Shown: one piece after another, positions 10,001-22,000 of the stretch
Layout of the letters: every line of letters starts with the position of its first letter
Position numbering within the stretch: position 1 is the stretch's first letter
From: Patiria miniata
Lineage: Eukaryota; Echinodermata; Asteroidea; Valvatida; Asterinidae
NCBI RefSeq assembly: GCF_015706575.1
Contig: NW_024037047.1
Coordinates: 3,352,632 to 3,416,631 of the forward strand
Length of the DNA stretch: 64,000 bases
Direction: 5' to 3'
Translations under genes and position numbers: made by a program
The notes under the pieces: model-generated
What the model was told of the DNA's origin: nothing
Seen by the model: the letters and a program-made list of their open reading frames with translations, nothing else
The model's database searches: none

Positions 10001-13000
10001 GTAAAGAAATATTCCTTGTTATTTTATACTTTCAATAATACAGGCTACAGGTAGTAAAGCTTTTTTCAAAGCTCACGGCATTCCGTGAAATTTATATTGA
10101 TGACCTAAATGGTTGAATAAGTGGTAGAGGTAGCGTGATGAAAAAGAGTTTTCTATTGTACTTCATCGGTGACAGTCAATCAGTTAGGTACTTGAGCAAA
10201 TCTAATTCACAAATGACAGTCAGCCAATTAGTCACTAGATGAGGCAGGTCAGTCAGGAACAAAGAAGACTATAGGCGGCCCATTTGGGATCAGGAATCGC
10301 ATACCATACCTGAACACGACATTGATTCCTGACCGTGTAAACAAGAACGTAAATATTAATCAAATTAGGTTTTGCCCTTCACCGACGTTTTAAACACTGA
10401 ATACTCAGTGTGTTACCTCCCGAGTGAAAGTTGGAAGAAATCACTCGGGTGGGACTCGAACCCACGACTTCCAGCTTTCTAGTGCAGATGTCTTACCACT
10501 CGACCACCGAGCTATAGGGATCGGTTGGCCGGTTCGAATCAGATGTACATAGCAGCAGGTACCGCATAAACTATTATAAGATGGAATTTTTGCGCCGGGG
10601 TGATATAAATCAAATTAGGTTTTGCCCTTCACCGACGTTTTAAACACTGTATACTCAGTGTGTTACCTCCCGAGTGAAAGTTGGAAGAAATCACTCGGCT
10701 GGGACTCGAACCCACGACTTCCTGCTTTTTAGTGCAGATGTCTTACCACTCGACCACCGAGCTATAGGGGTCGGTTGGCCGGTTCGAATCTGATGTACAT
10801 AGCAGCAGGTACCGCATAAACTATTATAAGATGGAATTTTTGCTCCGGGGTGATATAAATCAAATTAGGTTTTGCCCTTCACCGACGTTTTAAACACTGT
10901 ATACTCAGTGTGTTACCTCCCGAGTGAAAGTTGGAAGAAATCACTCGGGTGGGACTCGAACCCACGACCTCCTGCTTTCTGTAGAACCCACGACGTCCTG
11001 CAGATGTCTTACCACTCGACCACCGAGCTAACGGGATCGGTTGGCCGGTTCGAATCTGATGTATAAAGCAGCGGGTACCGCATAAACTATTATAAGATGG
11101 AATTTTGTAAGACATCTGCACTATAAAGCAGGAGGTCGTGGGTTCGAGTCCCACCTGAGTGATTTCTTCCAACTTTCACTCGGGAGGTAACACACTGAGT
11201 ATACAGTGTTTAAAACGTTGGTGAAGGGCAAAACCTAATTTAATTTATATCACCCCGGCGCAAAAATTCAATCTTATAATAGTTTATGCGGTACCCGCTG
11301 CTATGTACATCAGATTCGAACCGGCCAACTAATCCCGTTAGCTCGGTGGTCGAGTGGTAAGACATCTGCACTAGAAAGCAGGAGGTCGGGGGTTCGAGTC
11401 CCACCCGAGTGATTTCTTCCAACTTTCACTCGGGAGGTAACACACTGAGTATACAGTGTTTAAAACGTCGGTGAAGGGCAAAACCTAATTTGATTTATAT
11501 CACCCCGGCGCAAAAATTCCATCTTATAACGTAAATATTGTACGCTAAAATAATTGCCAAGCTACACTTAGGTGTATGTACCCAAAATGCGGTTTAAGTT
11601 TATGTACTCGAAATGCGGTTGTGCAACATTGCCCATGACTTGTACGGTACCATTTCTTATTTTCATCGTTTAGACTTGAATATTCTGACATGCACCAAAA
11701 ACACTGATAACTTCATGGGATCAGGACTTTGGGGCCTTGTTAACCCAGATAACATTTTCTTGGAAGTTCTCAGTCGTATAGCATACTAAGGTTCTTACTC
11801 ACACCCACGTATTTAATGGGTCCGTGAAGTGAAATGTTCTGATGAACATACTTTGTGCAACTTTCTACTCCTCTTAAATGTATGACATCCCTTGAAAAGT
11901 GGGATTCTTTAAACATTTAAATTTGTCCTTGCTTTTCCGGACAACTGAGGGCGTTGTTGTTGTGATGTCATTTCATGGAAGACTTTGTTGAAGAAATGTT
12001 GCTCGTTGGAAACATCTGTTAGAAAAATTTGCTCGTTGGCTTACTACCATTTACTGCCACAACAAATTACCAAAGAAAAGAACATTAGCGACAGCAAAAC
12101 ATCCAACAATACGGCAACGTTTTGTGCTGAAAAAGCTGTAACATTGAGGTTTCTGCCTGAAATGACATCACACTTTTGCTCATGAATATGAAAATTATCA
12201 TGATCATTCGAAACAAAAAAGGCAACAAAATCCCCTTGAAAATGGCAATACAAAAATTAAACATAACTTTAAATGGGAAACAAGGTTTCTTTTTCAAGGA
12301 CGGCATTACATTGCATGGGCCCTATTAATTAGACACCTACAATATTGGAACTCGTATTGCTCTCCTCTTGTTATTTTTTTTTTTTGGGGGGGAGAATTTG
12401 TTTTGTATACGAAATCCAACTTCCCCAAGCATTCGTGAGACGACTATTGACCTTTTGTGTTCAAGGTCCACTGTTGAATGTGTATACAAAATCATACACG
12501 TACGCAGACAGCTTCCTGATAGCACGGTGATCGATTCATGTTTGACTTGACCGCAGCTGGATCTCTAAAATAACGTACATTGTCATCTCACAGAAACGAA
12601 TGTCCAAGAGATCTTCTTTGATGCCAACAATCGAGGGAACTTCCAACGAGGCCTGTGGCATCGCATTCCCTGTCGATCCTATCGTTCCGGGGAGAACCTG
12701 CGTGCAGTGTACTGGTACCGGGGAGAAAACATGGACGCCCCAAACAGAGTGACCCTTATCAGCTATCTCGATAACATATATTTTCCAATCATCGATCGAT
12801 ACACATGTTCCTCTGAGTTTAGTCTCGTGGTCAAAGATGTCACAGACAGTGATGCAGGGAGATACCTCTGTCAGGTTGTAACGAGTGGCACAACTGTGAG
12901 GGTTGACAAGACTGATATGCATGTTATCGGTAAGAAACTTTTGTATGACTATCTAGTCCGTCAGTAATTCAAATCACGACATACACAATCAATTCATTAC

Positions 13001-16000
13001 GAATATAATCATGAATACATGTAGGTAATTATTTGCTTGCACCGTGTGAAAGAAAAGGTTCCTGCCTGTTTCCGGAAACTGAGGGATTACATCTGGTGGC
13101 TATAAATCATATGCCTGGAACCATTTGCGATATCGACAAAGTGGCACCCCATGTCCATATACCCTATTAAACACCCTAGCCCACTACTTAGCATCCCCCG
13201 TATCTCAAAAGAATTCATAGGATTCTGGTTATAAAATGAACACCACAAAAAGTGGAGGAGGGGTTCCCTCTACCAAGTATTTTGCTACGTAGGCATAAAC
13301 ATTCGCATGTTCACATTTCTCGGGATAGACAGTAAAACTAAGACCCCCAAAAAGGACAACAAAAAAACAAAAGAACCTAACAGTTCCCGAATGATTGCCA
13401 GAAAGTGTTTCTATCGAGTGTCTCCCCTGACTGAAAGACTCCCCAAAACATTAAATCAATTAAAAAAATACATTAAAATAAATTAAGACAACTAACCCCC
13501 CAAAATACAAATATTTATATGAACACACAGAAATTACATTCATACATGAACTAGAGAGATATAATAATGATAGAAAGCGATGCACGAATATAATGTAAAT
13601 AAAAACATATCCAGGTAGGATAAACAAGTGCCAACTAAAGTTTCAAGCAAAAACATGAACAAGACAATATACCTTTACACACACACACATGTTTATGTTA
13701 CATACAAAGTGGTTTCGTGTAGTTAAGGAAAACCTCTGAAAAAAAAATCATTTTACTCTCACTTTGAAAAGACTTTCAATCCATTTTATTTCTATGATTC
13801 CTTTTAGTGTTTCTTTTCATTTTGCCACGGATAAACCTAACCCCCAAATGACCCTAAACCTGTATTCCAGAAAGGGGTAAACACTGTGTGGACTTGCCAA
13901 CTTCTGCACAACGTCGCCTCTACCTGGTTTATGTGGACCTCTTTTGTTCGGAAGTCCACACAGTTAATATAATGCCTACCCGGAAACACACACGCACACG
14001 AGCACGCTTACATAGGCATAGAAGTGGGGAACTTCCTTTGTTCTCGTGTACTAAAATTTTGCAAATTGCTCTTATTTTAACCAGAGTTAATGTCCTGGGC
14101 TGAAATTCGGACTTAATATCCCTTTTCATATCCATTTGTGGCGAATCAACACACCTTGGATATTCCTAGTTTTGAGTAAAATCCATATATTTTTTTCGTG
14201 AAAAAAAACTTGTGGGGTACCAAAACGGTATCCTGCAAGTCGGTGGGCATTCCTTAATTGTGGGGTACCTCCCGTTATTCCGGTACCCTACAAGGCAGTG
14301 TTGTACACACACACGTTTGTTTATGGTGTAAAACGAGGATTTTCTTTTGTTTATCTTCCCTTTTTCCTTTGTTTGTTCTATATTTTTTTTTCGCAACAGC
14401 TCGCATTGGTTTTGTACACGTTTTCCAATCGAGGAGTCCTCGATTCGATTTCTGACCTCGATTAACCGATTATGTTGCACATGTGTGTCCTCGATATACA
14501 CCATAAACAAACGCATCTTCAATGTAAAGCAACTGAACAGCTCGATAAAAGTGAACTAAATCTAAAACAAAATTTAGAGACAAGCAAACAAACAACAAAC
14601 CATGAATGAATAAAACAAAATCATTTTCTTCATATTTCATTTAAAAAATATGGAAAAGCAAAGTAAAATACAGGTTATTAAAACGCCGAAAGCAAGTAAT
14701 TATTTTCAAAATGATTAAGCAAATAAATTAAACAAAAACTAGACAAATGATTAACTTCAAAAATAATAAAAAGGACAATAATCTGCATAATATAAAACAA
14801 ACATGTAAATTGCTGGACTTGAATTACCAGGGTATAGGCACCAAATATAAAAAAAAAACAATGACAACGATAATTAAGCATTCTCTCAATCAGCAACTTA
14901 TTTGATTTATCCTCGGCATACATGTCTCCTGTCAAAGACTTATTATAACATGTAATCAAAAGTATTTTGTTTAAATTAAACCATAAGCCAAAAAAAAATC
15001 AAAATACATTCGTCGTGCCAAAAGTGAAAGACACAACACAAAACAAAAATAATGGATCGCCACACTGTATCTAGTCTGTGGGTCAATGTTGTGTTCATGG
15101 TTTATTATTTTTTTTTATATCTCCCTCAGTATACGGGATAGGGAAACCGCTCCATGTTGGATGATTACATTCACGCACGAAATAGAATAATGGTTGTGGA
15201 AAAACACATGTCCGTCGCAACTTCTTGTGCAACAGAAAGTTACAACGTGATCAGATCTGTTGTTCTGAAGATAGCCTACTGTTAAACTGCAAAATCAAGG
15301 TTGCGTCAGTAATGCAAGGCATTAATGTATGCGGGACTTGAAATGGAACCATTAGAAGCGAGCTCGTTCTGATCTCGTAGCTGCGGGCTCGCTAATGCGT
15401 GTTCGTGCGTGTGTCACGTAACTGTGCTATGTAATTTCTGAAAGGAGTAGTGCTTTGAGTTTAAAAAAAATCAGATTTGTGTCCCCAATTACCTTACGAC
15501 GACCTTTGGACCCATGATACTTCGACAATGTTTTGTTGAAATTTGTCAAAATATGTAGGAACAATAGACAGTGTCAACGCTTGAGAGAAATGATGATTTG
15601 TTAAGCTGCTATCCCGCAGCTAATAGCACATAAAAGTAGTGTAGATAAATGCATTTAAAAATGAACATTTGGCGTGACGTTACATGGCATGCGATGATGT
15701 CTTCATGATGTCAATACCTCTTTAACACATTTCGGTAGAGGTACATACCAATTTAAAACTAAATTGGACATTCAGATTTGTAAACATAGGCATTTAAAAA
15801 AAATGAACGTTTAATGTGACATTACATGACATTTGTTGAAGTCATCATAACGCCACTTTACTCTCCATGTATAAACACATCTCGGTTTAGGTAAATACCA
15901 AGTGACAACACTGTAATTTTAGAAATATGATAAGGTCTTCATGCCGTCACTTATTGGCATCTATAGCACATCCCGATTTCCTAAATACCTACTTACTACC

Positions 16001-19000
16001 AAACTGGACCAGTAGTCCTATAGATGTAGGCCTAAAAAAATGCCCCTTTAATGTGATACCACATGACATAATGAAATAATCTTAATGCCACTTTTATTTT
16101 CGTACATAATTCATACCAACGTAAGGTACAAAGCAAGTAGCAACCATTGCACATATGAACCAATAGTTTTGTAGATATAAGCTTTACAAAGTTAACATTA
16201 ATGTGAAGTCATCACTAAAAAATATGCGTCTTTATGATGTCACTTTATTTGGCATGTATAACAATTCCGATTAAGGTCTCAATCCAATCAGACTTGTACT
16301 TCAAAAGATATATGGCTCCAAAATATGAACATTTTATATGACATCACAAATCTGCAAGTGTGTGCCAAATATAAAGGCAATCAGATTGATGTAATTGCCC
16401 AAAGTGCCGAGAACAAGGAAAACGTGTTGCTTTGGACAAAAATCTATCAAAACAAATCTTAAGAAAAACAAAGGCTGATTCGGCAAGTTGCCCTCACCGC
16501 CAATGAAGGCGCGTTAAAAAGTTTCTCTCTCTGACTGCGATTCATTTTAATCCATACTGCCCTTTTACATAACGGTCAACAATTGAATTTTCGTTTTCAA
16601 TTCTTTGATTTGTGATTACAGGTGACAACTTTCCAGCCTGCACCATTTACACATCGTCCACTGCCAGTCTCCAGCGAGGACGCAGACAGACGCTTTCCTG
16701 TCACTGTGCGTCACAGGCGCCAGATGCATCAATATCCGTTGTGTATTGGTCAACGGGAGAGGGCGTCACTACAGAGACACAGATCATTGGTGCACGTTTC
16801 TCTGATGGTACCTCTGTTCAGTTCGAAGATGGCGCAGATTACACTATTAATGACAATTCTTCACTCACAATTAACTTTTTAAGTGGATTTAATAGTACAT
16901 TGCGTATTTGGTGTCACGTTTTTATGGCGAATACTTCACGACGCAACTGCTACTACGATGTACAAATTGAAGGTAATACTCTTCAGCTTCAGCAGATAAG
17001 AGGCTGCCATCGTGATCTGTGTTTATTTTCGATAACTAATCTCATAGTTCGCGTGAACACATACCCAATGCGAGAATTGTGAAAGGCAGATAACCCTCAC
17101 GGATAAATAAACTTGTACGTGTATCAGAGGAACAATAACTGTTGTCGATCGTAACAACCCCAATGATTCGAATTTTGCATTCGCATGGGAAACATCGACA
17201 TAAGTATCCGGTTCGTTAGTGTGACGTCAGTTCAGTTTAAACCACGCCCACTGGCCATTTAGTAGCATTGGAACAATTGGAACCAGAAGCTAATGCAACT
17301 TGAGTGTTTATCAAATGGGCGCTAGTAATCAGTTTTGCGCGCGCGTGTATGGCTTTTAACTAACGATCCGGTTAACCAACATGTGTTGTATTTGCGTTTG
17401 AATGTTTAGTCAGTAAACGGTACATTGAAAAGAAACGGTATATTGTACCTGACTAACTGACTGTAAGGCCAAAAAAAATATTCGGTCTCTGGTCAGACCA
17501 AAGTTCCGGAATTGACGCGGCCACGCAGCTTTTTTTTTTTTTTGCTTTTTTTCTTCTCCAAGCTTGGATTGTACAGACAAGGTGGAGTGCTATTTTTCTT
17601 TTTTGGTGTCCTCATGTACATTAGTGTCCTCCATAATTTCCCTTGGTGCTTTCGATCAATTGCCTTGGTGCAATTTCCCATTCCTTGGTGCTCTTTGGTA
17701 AAAAAAAATTGAGGAGGTGCGGAAAAAGAGGGAGCTGTTGGAGCTACCGCGGAACATTTTGGAAAAAAAAAATAGATCGACGTACATGATTAAAATCGAC
17801 GCGCACGCTGACCAGAGACCGACTTATTTTTTTTTTTGGGGGGGGGGCCTAATACTGACTGACTGACTAATCCCGGGACATACCGTTACTTCAATTTACT
17901 GTTTTGGATTTCCTAAAAAACAAAAACAGTAAACGAACCATTGACCGTTTTGTCGTTTGACAGTTTTGTAAAACGGTCAAACGGTATTAAGTCACACAAA
18001 AATACTTTGTGGGTCTTTTTTTAATTGTAAAAAGCGATAAACGGTTAGTTGCTTTATTTCTAGAGTGTTGTTTTACAAAAAAACATAACATGACAATAAC
18101 AAAACGGTCAATAGTCTTATCGACCATATTTTTGGATTCAGGTTTGGCAATTAAGCAATGCATCTTGGAATGTTATTGTGTCCTAGGGATCGAGCCACTG
18201 CCTGGGAAATTTGCCCTCCTTACATATGTTTATCACGTTCTGTGGAATTTGCAAAAAGTGGTTATTGAAAAGCCGCGCCGAACTCCAATTTCCTTCAACA
18301 TACCATCCTGTATCCCTTGTGAATAGTCCTCCTTGAAATTTCCCAGCGCCATTTTTGCTTGCAACTCTTTAAGCCCCATCAACTGAATCGCAGTAGATGG
18401 GGGTCAGGGTCACTCCAAGAATCACACACGCATTACTTAAACCACGGTCACATCTTCGTACACGGCATGGTCCCCCTCCACCCCCCTTGCCCAACGCCTC
18501 AAAATGCACCACGGACTGTTAAATATGACTACACTGAAATAAAAAAAACAGTCTGTATTCAATACTGACCGTTTTGCTGTTTTTCAAAGTTGTTTGTGTA
18601 AAACTGTAAAACAAAAACCAGTGATCGTTATGCTGTAATGCATTTTACTAAACTAATAAAACGGAATAACCGTATTTATCTTAATACCGTTTGACCGTTT
18701 GACAAAACTGTAAAACGACGAAACGGTCAATGGTTTGTTTACTGTTTTTGTTTTGGAGGAAATCCAAAACTGTAAAACGAAATAACGGTATGTCCCGGGA
18801 TTCTGACTTCCTGACTGACCGACTGACTGTTACTGTCACTTGTTAACCTTGCAGAACATTCACGTTACCCCGTAAGAACAATGAAATAACTTAATCCAGT
18901 TCACCGTGTACACCCAAGTAATGTGAACACTTTCAATAACTGGCAATTCTTAATCACTTGAATATAATTATGTGTGCTCTGTGTAGTAGGCTTCCTTGTG

Positions 19001-22000
19001 CTCTTGTTGTTTTTCAGATGAAAATTCGGCTGATTTCGGTCTCCAAGCCTCAATCTCGTCTTTCTACCTTCAGGAGGGACGAAATCAAACCATTCCCTGC
19101 ATTGCATGGTCGCCCGGTGATGACCTATGCATGGTACAGTGGTTCAAAGTCGACGCCTTGATAGGCCGACATGTAATCCTCAATTACTCCCTGTCCACTA
19201 ATGTTGTTTACGACCATCCTGGATTCTGTGTCGGTAATGGTTTTGGTTTGTCGATCAAATCCGTTAATGACACACATACAGGGAGATATGTATGTGTCCC
19301 GGACAACAATTCTACAGACGAGGGTGCAATGGACGTTTACGTATTTGGTACGTCATGAGTATGATTTGAGATATGCTTTTCTCTTGATTCGAAAAAAAAA
19401 AGAAGAACTCAATTCGGATTATATGTACATTTTTTTCAAATACACATGCTTCAGTGTTTATCTTATGTATAACACAACATTTCTTTTCTGTTCCCCATAA
19501 TTAACAAATGTACATTGTTGTTTAAATCAGAACATAGTTGATTTAATAATCCTGAGAACTGTGCACGTACAATCACTTCTAAGCAGTTTGTTTTCTTTTG
19601 ACAGGAATTTCAATCCACTTCCTTAACTTATTTGATCTGGTTGTTTTTGTCGTTTTGTATAATGCAGTGAAATAACTCTTCAATCAAACCTGTCAAAAAC
19701 ATATTTTAAAAATCGTGAAATGGTGTACAATTGGATTACAATTTTTGAAATAAGTTCAACATGTAGATGAAAATTAAGTCAAAAGTAAGTTTCCTTCTTT
19801 TTGCAGCACCCTGTAGAGTTGTAAATTCATTATGGTTCGTTCTCATCCATTATATAAAAACAGGTGACACTTTTCCTCTGGACAACGGGACTGTCATTAG
19901 GAATATCACTTCAAGCTTTGACAATTCTAAGAAACAAGAACTAAAATGTCCCGCTGGTACAAATGCAACTGGGATGAATAAGTCAACAGTGATCTGGTCG
20001 TATGGGCCGCCAAAGGCTACAACGACTACTACGATTGGTCTGCTAACTCTACCAGGTGGCACTCCCTCGATGTCTCAGACTGGATGCTTCGGCATAACAT
20101 CTACAGGATCCCTCCTCCTGAACAAGTGTCTCCAAGATTCTGACGTGAGGTACTGGTGTCACGTCTTTCCCGACGGTGATGTGTTGCAGAGATCCTACGT
20201 GGATGTTGTCATCCAAAGTAAGTACACAGGAATTGAAAATATAAAACGAAAAATCCTTTAATTGTATTTTAGGATTAATGGGAAGCATAATAACGGATTA
20301 CTGATTTTGTCAGCCAATCGACACACTAGGTCTTTAAATAGCCCATTGCAAAGGGCGCCTTCGCCAGGGACACTGTAAGTACAAAAGGAGTACTCTTGCA
20401 TTTCAAAGAGGAACAGCAACCGGTCCAGAGGTAATGCGATCTATGTCAAATTGCCAATTACTAATGTCACAATATTTGAATTTAAGGTGAAATAATTCCC
20501 ATATGTTATTGTATTTTATATCGACAGGTGCGACCCAGTATACACCTGCTACACTGGTTATAGTCATCTGTGTCTGCTTATCTGCGATAGTCATTGTGGC
20601 TGTTGGTTTGTGCTTGGTGCTGAAATGTCGCAGACGATGCTCGACTGGTGATCGGGAGCAAGGAAGCTACACAAGTGTTGATAACACAGGTAAGTGACTT
20701 TGTTCTCCCTCAGCCTGCCATATTTGTATTACAACAAAAGTAAGTTGTCAAACAAAAATATTTCATATCACTATACGTTTTTTTTCACCACGTTTTCACA
20801 CATGAGTGGAAGCAGTGAACCGGCAGACGATCAGCTGTTTCGAGCACGCGACATGCATGCTGTTTGTTTGCGTAATTTGTACATCAAAATACGAAAGGAA
20901 TCTAAGACAGAGGTAAACAAAACAATTATACCTCGGGGTGCAAAGCACCCTTAGCTTCGTTTCTGGTGCTTTTCCCCCACTCGCGTGTTCACAACGTCAT
21001 ATCCCAAATCACAGCAGTCAACAATTGATAATTTTATCATGTTTAATGTTAACTTAAGATTCACACAAAAATTGCAATCGGGAAAAAAAAATACCTGTTT
21101 TCAACAAATCATTGCGTTGTTTAAGTGTGCACTGTTTATCTTTCATTGTAATTAGATCCAGAATTGCACTTCCAAAGACTGGTGGCAGAAGTCAAAAGGT
21201 TTATCAAGACAACCGCGTGCAGGCTTCCCACTATGTCATGGCCTTCAGGGGACGACGCCAGTTTCGCTCCGATGGATGCTTTATTTACATCGCCAGAATT
21301 GTTCGGTATATCGTATATCAAAGGTAGCTCTGTAAAATACAGGTTGGAGTCGATAAACGAACTATTGTATGATAACATATCTGAGTTGTCAGGTCATACT
21401 CTTTTGCAGGGGAGAGATGGAAGTGGTAAGACCACAATTCTCTATAAAATGGCTAACGACTGGGTAGAAAAGAAACACAGAGCTGTTTTGCACCAGGCAA
21501 AGTTGGTCTTTATTTTATCGTGTAAGGCCATTCTCGCAACTAGAAGCATTGGAGAGGCAGTTTTGCGTCAAATGCTTCAAAAGCAGAAAGATTTGTCACC
21601 AAAGTTAATAAACGATTACTGTGTGGATCACCCGGGCGAAGTGGTAGTCCTTGTCGACGACTGCAATGACAGAGCTGACGTCGAAGATGTAATGTCAGTT
21701 CTAAAATACCAGAGTCTTCTTGGATGTAGAATGGTTATGGCAACGAGGTATGGGCAGTGGGCAACGGATATCTGTAGAGAACGTAACTTACGGCATGTTA
21801 TTACCAGCGGGTTTTCAGCAGGCGATATAAGCCGGCACGTTAATAACGTGTTTACTACCAAAGGTGCAACAAGTGGCTCTGGTGAGTCGGATACTCATGC
21901 GAGTCTCTCTGAGTATTTGCATTCAGATATCCTGCCGCCAAGGCTTTCGTGTCTCCCAGGCATCCTCCACACTTTGTGTAAGTTGTCAGAGTGGACAAAG

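Noticed and set aside
11339-11412. A functional tRNA gene (Ser-AGA-like)
   Set aside because: The acceptor stem is imperfect, the anticodon loop is eight bases and the sequence is one unit of a dispersed tailed repeat; I keep it as a SINE head.
10872-11422. Open frames reading GWDSNPRP or VGLEPTTS on both strands
   Set aside because: They are translations of the tRNA-like SINE heads and tails, a common annotation artefact, with no support as proteins.
20640-20689. An ITIM in the cytoplasmic tail
   Set aside because: The residue two before the Tyr is Gly (GSYTSV), not Ser, Ile, Val or Leu, so it does not meet the ITIM pattern; only YxxV is claimed.
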